DNA of 64,000 bases from Chrysomallon squamiferum (lineage: Eukaryota; Mollusca; Gastropoda; Neomphalida; Peltospiridae): the NCBI GenBank assembly GCA_012295275.1, contig CM022679.1, positions 5,927,157 to 5,991,156 of the forward strand, given 5' to 3'. A program made the translations under genes and the position numbers. Each line of letters starts with the position of its first letter. Positions within the stretch are counted from its first letter, which is position 1. A model generated the notes under the pieces. That model was not told the origin of the DNA and searched no databases. It saw nothing but the letters and a program-made list of their open reading frames with translations. Positions 45,390 through 52,924 of the stretch are shown here, one piece after another.

Positions 45390-48300
45390 GGTGTCTATTA
45401 TCGTTATCATCTAGACAGAAAAGCAGTCATAGAGACATATACTTTTAATAGTGTTATGAAAGTAAAATTTTATTTTTCATTTCCTGCAGTGAACCTACAT
45501 TCACTAGTCAAAAGTTTTAAAACATAATTCTGAAAGAAACATTAGCGCTTAAAAATGAACTCCTTAAACATGTATAATTTAAACAATGAACGAATACATA
45601 AATAATTCAAATAATGAACGAAACCATAATATTATCAAATATATATAATTCAGGTAATAATCAAGAACAAGCATATATATATATTTTTTTTCTACTATAT
45701 ATATATAATTCAAGTACAGAACGACAACAAATATATAAATAAATTAATGAACGAAAACAAAACTAATATATAATTTAAAAATGAATGTTTCTTAAAAAGA
45801 TGTAACATATTCTGAAGTGTGCAAGATTAACAGCGACGTTATTGGTGTGTGTTTAGCACTGACATTTAGACCGACACAAGCACAGAGTTTGTTTTTCGCC
45901 AATGTTGAAAAATAATTGGCGAATTGCTCGTCGTTTTCCACAGGATTATACACGACAGGCATCGTGCTGGAATTTTGTGTATAAAAACAACTCTCGTGCC
46001 TTGTACATGCAGCAATTTTACTATGTGGTGCCAGGGCAGAGAATAGATGGTGATGATTATTGTGAGGGGTTTTCTACTGTTCACTGTGGAATGGCCTCGG
46101 GGTTTTCTACTGCTTTAAATGTTATGAAGATTCTTATTAAATGAGGGAAAGGTTTTCTACTATATAAGAGGCATGAAGTGAGGGAAGGGTTTTCTGCTAA
46201 ATAACCGGTATGTCGTGAGGGAAAGGTTTTCTTTTAAATAACAGGTATAAAGTGAACGGACGGTTTTCTAATACAGTGAAATACTGCGATAGTGTTCACC
46301 CGTACTAAATTGTATGTAGCGAGGAAACTGTTTTCTGAAGTCTCGTGAAGTTTGTAGAGTCTAGCATTTGTTTTCTACTATTCTGAATGATAGATAATGA
46401 AAGAAGAGTTTTGTACAACACTAAATGATATGAAGTGAATGGATGGTTTTCTTATAATCTGAATGGTATGATTCAAAATAAGGGAAAGGTTTTCTGCTTA
46501 ACTAAACTGTGAAATAAGGGGATGGTTTTATACTACTCTGAATGGTGTAAAAGACCAAAATTAAATGTTTTTGCAGTACAAACAGTAAGGCCTTAAAACA
46601 CCATAGTAGCAATAAAAACTTCATTATTCAAACACATTTTGTTTTCTTAAACTTCTTTTACCTTTTTTTTTTTCTTCCGAATGACGTGGAATCACTGACG
46701 CGAGAAAGGGGAAGCGGGGAGCGAGAACGTTTCTAGTACATATTATATTTCATGTAACTTAAAACTTTGACTGAACTGATGTATTTTATTTTGTTATATG
46801 ATATTCCAAAATGTCGCTGACACAAAGGTCGTTGTTTGGGTTTACTGAAATAATTGTTGTTTTTCACAGCAGCTCAACCGAGTTTTATAAATGATTCAGG
46901 TAAATACATCCATCAGCTACTCAGATCTTAAGAACTTACTTCTACTACTACTACTATTACTACCGTTACTACCATTACTACTACAACTATTACTTCTACT
47001 AATACTAATACAACCATTACTACTATTACTACTTCTTCTACTAGTGCTAGTACTATTATCTACTGCTACTACTTTTGCCAGTACTATTTATTGATCCTGT
47101 AATCACACCTCTACGAAAATTTGATTACTAGCTAGTCCGGCTGATTTCCATAAAAAACGAAAGAAGATAAACAGTCTCCTTATTCCACATGGATATACAG
47201 AACATTTATGAATGTGTACACCAACTGTGAATACCAGTGAAAATACTTAATATTTAGCATGTAGGATTATTTTGAATATAAATCACAATTTTTAGTATAC
47301 AAAACAGCTTAAACACCTCAAACAAAAATCGTCTAGCATCACATTTATAACCAATTTCCCAACGCTGGCCCCTTCAGTATTGAAATTTTAACTAGCCTAT
47401 GACTTAAATAATACAGCTGTATTATTGATAATATAATACATAAAAATACATCTAACCACTGACAACAAGTTAAGCTATTTCGAAACTTTATAATTAAAAA
47501 AAGCTTAAAACGTTTTCATTCAGGTTTTAAATCGACCTAATTATGCATAAGACAGTAGATACAACCAGTTAGTGGTGTGTTTGTTTTTGTGTTTTTTTTT
47601 TTTTTTTTTTAACCTGTTTTACATTAGTCTAGTCTGGTTATAGAAGATATTTCACTAACTGTATTTTTGTGTTTGTTTTTTGTTGGTTTGATGTTTGTGG
47701 ATGTTATTCTGTATGTATTTTCAAATTTCTGTGTATCTTATAGTTTCATGAACCACTGAAGTTAGTTTAACGTGTCTCCGAAATATTTCATATTTGTATT
47801 ATATAATCATAAATAATAAATATATTAATAAATAATTTAATAACTGCAGATTCTACAAGCAAAAATAAATCATCAAATGCCTACGTTTGTGCATATACAC
47901 AATATAAATGCACACATAAAGACATACCTACATATATACTACATACGTACATATAGATATGCACATAGATGCACACATATACGTGAAATATTATATACAT
48001 AACAGATATACATACATACACACACATACATACACGTATGTACATACCTGGAGGACAGTGGCATTCTGTCGCTCTCTTCACTATGGTCTTGTGTGTTTGG
48101 AAATTCTTCAAATGCTGCAGAAAAATAAAAATAAATGCGGACAGAAATTATGAGGACCGTAGTCACAAAGTCGCACTCGAAACTTTTATCTCGACATTAA
48201 CTTTAGTTTATCACGTACTATCGGACTATAAACTCATAACGTTAATATTGTAAGTCCTTAATGTCAAGGTGATGGTCTTTTCTGAGAACTGACAGAGTCG

Positions 48301-48624
48301 AACAACTAGTTAAACACAGAGAAACGTTTAAAAGGTAAATTAAAAGTCCGTTTTATAATAAGGCTTGTCTGGAGCCCGGTGAGATTATATATAACAAATA
48401 GGTATAACAATAAATATAGTTAATGAATATAATAATATATGCATTAACTGCTTATTTAAGTACTTTTAACAAGCTGAAGTAAAACTGTATGCAAAAGTGA
48501 TAGTGAGTGTAATAATAATTGTAATAAATAGGTATAACAGTAAGTATATTTAATGGATGCAATAAACTGGTAAGATAGTTGAATATAATAAATATATGTG
48601 AAAGTATATATGATGATAAATATG

Positions 48625-48680
<56 letters not shown>

Positions 48681-49651
48681 AAGGTGTGCTTTAATATATG
48701 TTATAAACAGGTGTAATAGTTTATTTAAATTTAATTAACTTATATAATATGCTTCTGTATTATGTCAGTAATAAAAGGATATGGGAAATTTAATAAATGT
48801 ATTTATAATATATGGATATGATAATTTTTATAAAATGGGGTAAAACATTACTGGAATAAATAGGTGAATTCGTGTTTATAATTAATGAATATAATAGTAA
48901 TTATCATAAACGGGTCTATTAACATAATCAAGGAATGGTTGTGTGTATATGTGTGTGCATATGTGTATGTATATATGCATGTGTGTGTGTGTGTGTATGT
49001 ATATATATATATATATATATTGAAGGGGGCATATTAGTATTTGTAATAAATGAATGGATAAATTAGTAGTACGATTATATATATATCTATAAACAATTAG
49101 TATAATAATAATAATAATAATGGTCAAAATCATATATATGCATATAACCTCTTTATTTACATTTGTAATGGTTTGGGTTGATTTAACTAACATGTCATAA
49201 TTATTTCTTTTTTATCTTTAAATCTTTCTCTCCGGCTTACAAACAGGAGAAAAACGAAAACACCCACCCCACTCCACCTGATCTTCTTGTTGTCTCTGTC
49301 CTAACGCCAGTAACACAGATATTATTTAAAAAATGAATAAACAAAATCTTTCTCGTCTGCTGATGATATATAGGACAGTAATAAAATTTAACCTACCTGT
49401 TTTATAAGTACATCCAGTTCGCTTTTTATATATTTATCAAAATGCTGTTTGTAGTTGTCACACTCGTCTTCTAACGTCTCCACTCTGTTCTGCAGTGACA
49501 GCAAGGCACTGTGGTAGGACAGCATAGACCACGCAACAAACGCAATTAACAAACTAAGTAGAGTAATTCCGAAACAAGCTAAAATCCACACGAATAACCG
49601 TGAACATAGATTATGGCTCCCGCCTGTCCCTCCTGTTCGGGTTTTCTCCAT
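503..49651 (-). CDS. Transmembrane (MACIT-type) collagen gene, 14 exons, 3' end outside window
   Basis: Fourteen minus-strand exons with GT/AG borders join into one frame of 903 nt (301 codons). Residues 1-18 are a short basic cytoplasmic tail, 19-44 a hydrophobic span with no signal peptide (type II topology), and 50-81 a coiled coil with a/d positions L50, L53, V57, L60, C64, Y67, F71, Y74. Residues 86-107 are a linker ending C-H-C-P-P, and 108-197 are 30 uninterrupted Gly-Xaa-Yaa triplets. A non-collagenous stretch (198-247, with four triplets inside) follows, then 18 more triplets before the window ends. Family knowledge: MACIT collagens are plasma-membrane homotrimers that bind matrix, are often shed by furin-like proteases and act at neuromuscular and neuronal contacts. 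Exons 4-14 are all phase 0 and most are multiples of 9 nt, as is usual for collagens. Scavenger receptors and gliomedin share parts of this layout, but the interrupted helix fits MACIT better. The subtype cannot be assigned. Further symmetric exons hidden in intron 2 cannot be excluded. Confidence 0.87.
770..796 (-). CDS. Exon 13: three collagen triplets
   Basis: The 27-nt exon reads GPPGPMGPP between the acceptor TTTTTCAG and the donor GTACGT, phase 0. Confidence 0.88.
797..1458 (-). other. Intron 12 (exon 12 to exon 13)
   Basis: 662 bp. It carries an (AT)n run near 868-884 and a complete MITE at 999-1315. Nothing else is recognised. Confidence 0.8.
999..1315. mobile_element. Non-autonomous pogo/Tigger-like DNA transposon (MITE), 317 bp
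   Basis: Both ends form terminal inverted repeats of about 25 bp. The left end starts CAGGTAC and continues to ACCAATTATCTGG; the right end reads CCAGATAATTGGT and ends GTACCTG. A TA dinucleotide lies immediately outside each end (997-998 and 1316-1317), as expected of a TA target-site duplication. TIRs starting CAG with a TA duplication are typical of the pogo/Tigger branch of Tc1/mariner (family knowledge). Inside, the 14-mer CCAGAAAACCGGAA occurs as a direct repeat at 1042-1055 and 1241-1254. No transposase is encoded; short reading frames inside are chance. The element keeps five CpG sites in a region that has almost none. Confidence 0.85.
1459..1557 (-). CDS. Exon 12: eleven collagen triplets
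   Basis: The 99-nt exon runs from the acceptor TGCTTAG to the donor GTAAGC. It gives eleven triplets from GEPGERGPAGPAGPP to GPQGNP and restarts the triple helix after the interruption. It opens GEPGER, which has the form G-x-P-G-E-R related to integrin-binding triplets. Confidence 0.9.
1558..2387 (-). other. Intron 11
   Basis: 830 bp of AT-rich sequence with T-rich stretches around 2140-2340. No gene or known element is seen. Confidence 0.75.
2388..2462 (-). CDS. Exon 11: four triplets then non-collagenous segment
   Basis: The 75-nt exon starts after the acceptor GTTTAG and ends at the donor GTAAAT, phase 0. It opens with four triplets (GDRGPPGLPGPL) and then gives KLEDWEPTVIKLK, an acidic-aromatic patch with a Trp and a third I-K-L-K ending. 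The length is not a multiple of 9 because of the interruption. Confidence 0.83.
2463..3404 (-). other. Intron 10
   Basis: 942 bp. It carries a compound (TG)n(TA)n microsatellite at 2704-2795; reading frames over it are repeat artefacts. The rest is unremarkable AT-rich sequence. Confidence 0.75.
2704..2795. repeat. (TG)n(TA)n compound microsatellite
   Basis: An uninterrupted TG run covers 2704-2768 and passes directly into TA at 2768-2795. It is capable of Z-DNA or cruciform structure. Confidence 0.95.
3405..3434 (-). CDS. Exon 10: non-collagenous interruption, part 2
   Basis: The 30-nt exon reads GSDYEVITIK between the acceptor TATTTCAG and the donor GTTTGT, phase 0. It has no Gly-Xaa-Yaa repeat. 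The ending I-T-I-K repeats that of exon 9. This is the least secure exon because it is short, but its frame and both splice sites fit. Confidence 0.74.
3435..3876 (-). other. Intron 9
   Basis: 442 bp, AT-rich with T/A blocks at 3715-3830. No other feature is seen. Confidence 0.75.
3877..3921 (-). CDS. Exon 9: non-collagenous interruption, part 1
   Basis: The 45-nt exon reads GLKRSIRDGEIISLK between the acceptor TTTTCAG and the donor GTATCA, phase 0. It departs from Gly every third residue. It ends in I-S-L-K directly before a Gly, a pattern echoed by exons 10 and 11. R-S-I-R fits the minimal R-x-x-R proprotein convertase pattern, so a shedding site is possible but unproven. Intact splice sites and frame argue that this is real coding sequence. 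Confidence 0.8.
3922..4291 (-). other. Intron 8
   Basis: 370 bp, A-rich on the plus strand. The reading frame across it is low-complexity and not a gene. Confidence 0.75.
4292..4363 (-). CDS. Exon 8: eight collagen triplets, end of first helix
   Basis: The 72-nt exon runs from the acceptor ACTCAG to the donor GTATGA and gives eight triplets starting GERGEKGIKGDPG and ending GTK. It closes the first uninterrupted triple helix (residues 108-197). The K-G junction into exon 9 introduces the first interruption. Confidence 0.88.
4364..4829 (-). other. Intron 7
   Basis: 466 bp. Nothing is recognised beyond AT-rich sequence. Confidence 0.75.
4830..4865 (-). CDS. Exon 7: four collagen triplets
   Basis: The 36-nt exon reads GLPGPKGDKGDM. 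The acceptor is GTATAG and the donor GTAAGA, with phase 0 at both ends. It is rich in K and D, as triplets often are near trimer-stabilising stretches. Confidence 0.88.
5158..5193 (-). CDS. Exon 6: four collagen triplets
   Basis: The 36-nt exon reads GPIGPPGKTGLP. The acceptor is ATTTCAG and the donor GTAAGA, with phase 0 at both ends. Confidence 0.89.
6408..6442. repeat. (GT)n microsatellite
   Basis: Perfect GT dinucleotide run inside intron 5. Confidence 0.95.
6790..6820. repeat. Poly-A tract
   Basis: 31 consecutive A. It could be the tail of an old retroposed sequence, but no body or duplication was recognised. Confidence 0.9.
6980..7026. repeat. (CA)n microsatellite
   Basis: CA run with one interruption near 7016. 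Confidence 0.95.
7352..7387 (-). CDS. Exon 5: four collagen triplets
   Basis: The 36-nt exon reads GPQGPRGYAGFP. The acceptor is CTTCCAG and the donor GTGTGT, with phase 0 at both ends. Confidence 0.88.
7751..7803. repeat. (TTA)n microsatellite
   Basis: TTA repeat with a short GTT interruption at its left end. Confidence 0.9.
8557..8596. repeat. (TTA)n microsatellite
   Basis: TTA trinucleotide run in intron 4. Confidence 0.9.
9610..9647. repeat. (TA)n microsatellite
   Basis: TA run with a single G interruption at 9620. Confidence 0.9.
10074..10100 (-). CDS. Exon 4: three collagen triplets
   Basis: The 27-nt exon reads GPKGENGFP between the acceptor TTTATTGCAG and the donor GTACAT. It is phase 0 at both ends, so it could be skipped without loss of frame. 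Confidence 0.87.
10401..10431. repeat. (AAT)n microsatellite
   Basis: AAT trinucleotide run. Confidence 0.9.
10673..10704. repeat. (AT)n microsatellite
   Basis: AT dinucleotide run. Confidence 0.9.
10837..10898 (-). CDS. Exon 3: first collagen triplets
   Basis: The 62-nt exon lies between the acceptor TTTTTAG and the donor GTAACA. It starts with two bases (GA) that complete the Gly codon begun at the end of exon 2, the only phase-1 junction among these exons. It then gives 20 codons in strict Gly-Xaa-Yaa register, beginning NPGIPGLPGEKG and ending QRGPM. The phase match is the main evidence that exons 2 and 3 are spliced together across about 37 kb. Confidence 0.88.
15985..16260. promoter_or_regulatory. 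Base-richer island in intron 2, possible enhancer
   Basis: This stretch is visibly richer in G and C than its surroundings, low in simple repeats and contains several ATTAAT and AATTAA core sites. It has no splice-framed coding sense. Regulatory function is a guess from composition only. Confidence 0.2.
18239..18271. repeat. (AT)n microsatellite
   Basis: AT dinucleotide run followed by AT-rich sequence. Confidence 0.9.
19784..19892. repeat. Imperfect (CA)n tract
   Basis: CA-rich segment with many single interruptions. The Cys/Val-rich minus-strand frame over it is an artefact. Confidence 0.85.
23104..23126. repeat. Poly-A tract
   Basis: 23 consecutive A. Confidence 0.9.
25120..25143. repeat. 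(TA)n microsatellite
   Basis: TA dinucleotide run. Confidence 0.9.
27080..27450. promoter_or_regulatory. Base-richer island with octamer motif, possible enhancer
   Basis: This segment has mixed composition in otherwise AT-rich intron. It contains an ATTTGCAT octamer (POU-type site) at 27360-27367, a CAGATGG E-box near 27128 and a CCAATTA core near 27160. The motifs are real, but a cluster of short sites can arise by chance. Confidence 0.22.
29263..29281. repeat. Poly-A tract
   Basis: Run of 19 A. Confidence 0.85.
31874..32139. repeat. Cluster of three poly-T tracts
   Basis: T runs lie at 31874-31902, about 31952-31968 and 32120-32139. Confidence 0.85.
32850..33098. repeat. Dispersed repeat, copy A (short form)
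   Basis: This copy aligns in the same orientation with 50867-51290. Shared blocks include GTCATTAAAT (32991-33000) and TAGTATTATGCAG, with similar sequence on both sides. It begins in a (TTTA)n run and lacks about 160 bp present in the other copy. No coding or terminal repeats were recognised, so its class is unknown. Confidence 0.75.
35339..35383. repeat. (CA)n microsatellite
   Basis: Perfect CA run of about 45 bp. Confidence 0.95.
35820..36337. repeat. Inverted repeat with 82-bp arms (foldback or MITE-like)
   Basis: The left arm 35820-35901 and the reverse complement of 36256-36337 are the same length and differ at only six positions (about 93% identity). Outer ends read ATGTTTTGTAGG and inner ends AATTTCC/AACTTTCC-like. 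The 354-bp loop contains an (AAT)n tract at about 36007-36056. No target-site duplication is visible. The transcribed intron would form a long hairpin. Confidence 0.85.
36007..36056. repeat. (AAT)n microsatellite in the loop of the inverted repeat
   Basis: AAT run with two interruptions. Confidence 0.9.
38161..38197. repeat. (TTTA)n microsatellite
   Basis: TTTA tetranucleotide run with one ACTT interruption. Confidence 0.9.
40600..41030. promoter_or_regulatory. Possible enhancer island with clustered homeodomain-type sites
   Basis: Within about 40 bp the sequence shows TAATTAATT (40791-40799), TGATTGG (40800-40806), TTAATTAA (40811-40818) and CCAATTGG (40819-40826). Mixed-composition sequence with few simple repeats lies on both sides. 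Such density of homeodomain, PBC and CCAAT-type cores is suggestive only in an AT-rich intron. Confidence 0.28.
43591..43695. repeat. Mixed (GT)/(ATGT) microsatellite with CG core
   Basis: Alternating purine-pyrimidine sequence including TACGCGCGCACACA at 43624-43637. It has Z-DNA potential. Confidence 0.85.
44882..44940. repeat. (TTA)n microsatellite
   Basis: TTA run interrupted by a short T tract. Confidence 0.9.
45041..45068. repeat. Poly-T tract
   Basis: 28 consecutive T. Confidence 0.9.
45353..45386. repeat. (GT)n microsatellite
   Basis: Perfect GT run. Confidence 0.95.
46061..46550. repeat. Degenerate minisatellite, about 37-bp unit
   Basis: The core GGTTTTCTACT recurs near 46070, 46103, 46153, 46190, 46227, 46264, 46331, 46371, 46409, 46447, 46490 and 46526. 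Typical spacing is 36-40 bp. Between cores the consensus resembles CTGAATGGTATGAAGTGAGG. Units have diverged strongly, so the array is old. It lies in intron 2 about 1.5 kb downstream of exon 2. Confidence 0.85.
46935..47086. repeat. Degenerate (ACT)n trinucleotide array
   Basis: About 150 bp of ACT/ATT/TCT triplets. The Leu-rich plus-strand frame is an artefact of the repeat. Confidence 0.9.
47930..48047. repeat. (TACA/CACA)n tract abutting the exon 2 donor
   Basis: On the minus strand the intron opens GTATGTACATACGTG and runs on as GTAT and GTGT repeats without a break. The splice donor itself is therefore part of the repeat. Confidence 0.88.
48048..48114 (-). CDS. Exon 2: linker ending in C-x-C-P-P-G
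   Basis: The 67-nt exon follows the acceptor TTTTCTGCAG and ends CCTCCAG before the donor GTATGTA. It begins on a whole codon and ends in phase 1, encoding residues 86-107 and the first base of Gly108. The peptide contains TIVKRATECHCPPG. The Cys pair just before the first Gly triplet resembles the cystine-bearing linker of MACIT collagens. The K-R pair upstream could be a protease site but lacks the full R-x-[K/R]-R furin motif. Phase 0 at the left matches exon 1; phase 1 at the right matches only exon 3. The donor continues directly into a (GTAT/GTGT) microsatellite. Confidence 0.85.
48628..48678. repeat. (AT)n microsatellite
   Basis: About 50 bp of perfect AT in intron 1. Confidence 0.95.
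48939..49021. repeat. Mixed (GT)n/(AT)n microsatellite
   Basis: GT runs alternating with AT and ATGT. Confidence 0.9.
49397..49651 (-). CDS. Exon 1: cytoplasmic tail, membrane anchor and coiled coil of the collagen
   Basis: The exon encodes residues 1-85. The ATG at 49651-49649 has G at -3 and G at +4, and an in-frame TAA lies 18 nt upstream (49669-49667), so the start is well fixed. The first 18 residues contain K3, R5 and R18, and C16 lies next to the membrane (possible palmitoylation, inferred). Residues 19-44 are almost wholly hydrophobic (WILACFGITLLSLLIAF core). From L50 the 3-4 spacing of L, V, C, Y and F forms at least four heptads, as in the membrane-proximal trimerisation coil of MACIT collagens. 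C64 sits at a core position. The exon ends on a whole codon (CAG, Q85) and is followed by the donor GTAGGT. Confidence 0.9.
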
Positions 49652-50340
49652 ATCGACCGTCTTCTTTTATTTATTTCTCTTATCACCCCTCTATTTTTAT
49701 TTTTATTTTATTTTTATTTTTTTTTTTCCTTTTGAAAATATATTTTAATTATTTTTTAAAAATCATCCCTGGATTTTAATTATTATTATTATTTTTATTA
49801 TTATTATTCTTTTTTTTTTTTTTTTTTTTTGCCTACGATAACGATATTTTCCACCGGTCCGACATGGACGTAGTATAATCGGCGAGTACAGCAACGTGAA
49901 TGGGTAACAGCAACGAAAGCTATACTGCTACATATCCCGCGTCGGTTGATAGAGATAGTTTCTCCACTTCGGTTAGCTCGACCGGCGTTACAAGGGCTAA
50001 TCCATTGGCTTGGGGAAGGGATGGCGAAACGAATGGGCGTCACCAGCCACAAATGTTGATACTTTCTCTAATAGTTTGGGCAGAAATAAGCAGACATCAT
50101 CAAAAAGAAATGCCTGTCAAGCGTTGAGAGCACTGCGTTCTAACAAACTTTCTAGTGGAGACGAGAAAAGAGAAAAGAGGGGACCTACAACTTACACTCA
50201 CTGAGATCATTAGTTGGTAGTGAATGGAAAAAGTTCATTGGAGAAACGAGTGATTCTGTAAGACAGATGGCAAGAATAAGACGCGTGTATCAAACCTAGA
50301 CAGAAACTGTATCAAGAGGTCGTTTACTACATTACGGAAC
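49652..50340 (-). promoter_or_regulatory. Probable 5' UTR and promoter region of the collagen gene
   Basis: Directly upstream of the start codon lies about 180 bp of T/A-rich sequence. A CpG-containing, base-richer stretch follows from about 49,832 to 50,340. On the minus strand this contains a GCCAATGG (CCAAT box) near 50,002-50,009. No TATA box was found at a matching distance. The transcription start cannot be placed, and a spliced 5' UTR further out is possible. The call rests on position, composition and one motif. Confidence 0.4.
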
Positions 50341-50351
50341 AAATCTGGAAT

Positions 50352-50600
50352 GAATATACACATATAAATACTGATCTACACACACAGAAATACATACAAC
50401 AGATATACATGTACATTTTACACTGACACACACGGATAAATACACGTGCTCATATACACACATTAAAAAAAATATATATATATACATGTTCATACATACA
50501 TATGTTCGTACATATGTACGAACATTCATACATAAATAAATACATACATACACACAAACATACGTACATACGTACATACAAACAGACATACAAGCTGACA
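50352..50600. repeat. Degenerate (CATA/CACA)n tract
   Basis: About 250 bp of ACAT, ACAC and TACG repeats. The Cys/Tyr/Val-rich minus-strand frame over it is an artefact. Confidence 0.88.
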
Positions 50601-50866
50601 GATAAACAAATAGAAAACTGACTAATCAAAAAACAAACGAACTAATAAGTAATATATTTCGGCAGGTTTCAGTTTATTTATTGCTGATTTAGTGATCTTT
50701 CAGAACATTTTAAAATAGACGGAAAATGACATCCACATACTGAATTTCTTTTATTTAAATAAACTTTTCGAATTACATTAAGATAATTTCATATTTGTTT
50801 CTTTGTCAAATATTTTCATTTTTCATCAAAATAATCTCATTATTTTTTGATCATTTATTGTTCTTT

Positions 50867-51289
50867 TTTATTTATTTATTTATGTTTGACTTTGTTTATA
50901 TAAAACAGTATTTACTTCTCTTTCTAAATATTTACTGATCTAAATTTCCCTACATATTAGAAACGGTAATTTCTATCGTGTTTTTAAAATTATTTATTAT
51001 TTGAAAACATGTCATTAAATTATACTCGGAACAAAATATATAATAACCTTATCAGATACCGCATACACTCCCAAACAGATTCAGAACAGAAAAATTAAAC
51101 TGTTCATATATTTTCCCAGTTATTTTCTATTAAAGCGATGGTTTCTTCTTTTATATTTCTGTATATGCTTTCATACTATGAAAAATACTTATATTAACAA
51201 GCAGATTAAATAGTATTATGCAGTTGCAAAAACTTTTAACCATATTTAAATTAGTAATCATCTGTTAACTTAAAGAATGGATAATTCAA

Positions 51290-51290
<1 letters not shown>
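50867..51290. repeat. Dispersed repeat, copy B (long form)
   Basis: This is the same-orientation homologue of 32850-33098. It starts in a (TTTA)n run and ends just before a (TTA)n tail. It contains 51021-51204, which has no counterpart in copy A beyond 25 bp. Confidence 0.75.
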
Positions 51291-51343
<53 letters not shown>

Positions 51344-51406
51344 GCTGGATGGATTTGTCATATCTTTAACATACTTATACACATACATATATCCACACAT
51401 ACTACA

Positions 51407-51438
<32 letters not shown>

Positions 51439-51445
51439 CATACAA
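51291..51445. repeat. (TTA)n followed by (CATA)n
   Basis: A perfect TTA run covers 51291-51342 at the end of the dispersed repeat. A CATA-type tetranucleotide tract lies at about 51370-51440. Confidence 0.9.
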
Positions 51446-51846
51446 ACATAATTTGTTTTATGATACATAATTATCATTGAAATATACTAAATAGCAACAT
51501 AAATGAGTTAAAGGAATGTTTTGCATTCCAAAATATCTTGCTACCCAATACATTATATTATTATATTATCTTACATTTTGCATATAATGTACTAAGTTAT
51601 GTTGTTTCATTGACTTCTAACTCATATTATAACAATAATACAATACAATATACTGTACTATACTATAATATATCATAACTTAACATAAAACAAAACAGCA
51701 TAGTATAGCATAATTTAACGTATCACAATACATCACAACACAATACAACATAAAAATTAAACAAAACAAGACAAAACAAAAAACAAAAAAAGAAAAAGAA
51801 AAAAGAGAAGAAACTAATCTAATATAATTTTCTTTTAAAATAATGA

Positions 51847-51877
<31 letters not shown>
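51847..51877. repeat. (AAT)n microsatellite
   Basis: AAT run. Confidence 0.9.
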
Positions 51878-52475
51878 TGTTTGGCAGCTCCTTACGAAAG
51901 AACCACTTTTTTTTTTTTTTTTATTTTATTAAATACTATTGCGTTTTAAACATGCTTGGCAAGTAAAAGAAAATTCATGAACGAAGTCACATCTTAAATG
52001 AACTCGGCTGATAATGATGTCGACCTCGGGTCTCCGGTAATGAAAACTGATACATCTTTTAGCTGGAATTAGCCCAGCGTGACTTGCTACTGTATATTTT
52101 CCAGGTTAAATCTGCCACATTGAAATTACTGCCAGACTTATTTACTGAGATGTATACAATAATATTTTATACATTAAGAAGTAGAACTGCTCTACAAGTT
52201 GTTTTTAATAAAAATCAACAACTTAATACACCGTCTGTTAATGTAATGTTATACTTTAATGTCTACGATATTCAGACGGAGATCGAGAGACAGACAGACA
52301 TGCAGATAATGAGAGACATTTATTATATTTTAATAATAATAATTATTATTATTTATATTTTAAATAATTTTATATTTGTCTGTTTCTCAAGGTTTTCCTA
52401 AGAAGCTATACCTTCTAGATTCTTAAGAAATCTCAGTTTCTATCATTCTGCACCCAGAAATGAAGCACTTAGCTG

Positions 52476-52476
<1 letters not shown>

Positions 52477-52517
<41 letters not shown>

Positions 52518-52541
52518 CATTTTTTTTTTAAAGTAGTAGTA

Positions 52542-52575
<34 letters not shown>
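52477..52575. repeat. (CA)n and (TAA)n microsatellite pair
   Basis: CA run at 52477-52511, T-rich spacer, then AGT/AAT run at 52533-52575. Confidence 0.9.
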
Positions 52576-52580
<5 letters not shown>

Positions 52581-52924
52581 CACATTTAGTAATTATAAAT
52601 AAAGTTTTTATCGTAAAACTATTTTTAACAGGCTACATTTTGTTTGTCAGTGCGCGCGCGAGTATGTTTCTTTATCCAACATAAACATTTTTTTTTAAAA
52701 TAATAAAAAAATATATATATATATAATAATAAATAAAAAGAAGAAAAGAAAGAAAACAGCAGAAAATTAGAAGAAGAGAGAAAAATAATTATGTTCTATA
52801 ATCTCGTTTCTGTCATCTTCACATACATTTTCTTCGCTGTATATTATTCTTTCCGAAACAAATGCGTTTTTAGCGACAATAAAAATACCAGCAAGACACA
52901 TTATATATGCATTATCCTAATGTT

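Larger units (their letters stand above)
42471..48047 (-). other. Intron 2, CpG-retaining part next to exon 2
   Basis: From about 42,470 CpG becomes common; 43201-43500 alone has 16, against none in 41701-42000. The stretch holds several microsatellites, a 37-bp degenerate minisatellite and a degenerate ACT-type array. No exon was recognised, although open frames of 60-118 codons exist by chance. Confidence 0.7.
48115..49396 (-). other. Intron 1
   Basis: 1,282 bp. It contains (AT)n at 48628-48678 and a mixed GT/AT tract at 48939-49021, with AT-rich sequence elsewhere. No exon was recognised. Confidence 0.8.

Noticed and set aside
49804-50052. 82-codon minus-strand open frame just upstream of the collagen start
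   Set aside because: It lies in the probable 5' UTR/promoter, ends in a poly-Lys from an A tract and has no family resemblance. An upstream coding exon cannot be formally excluded.
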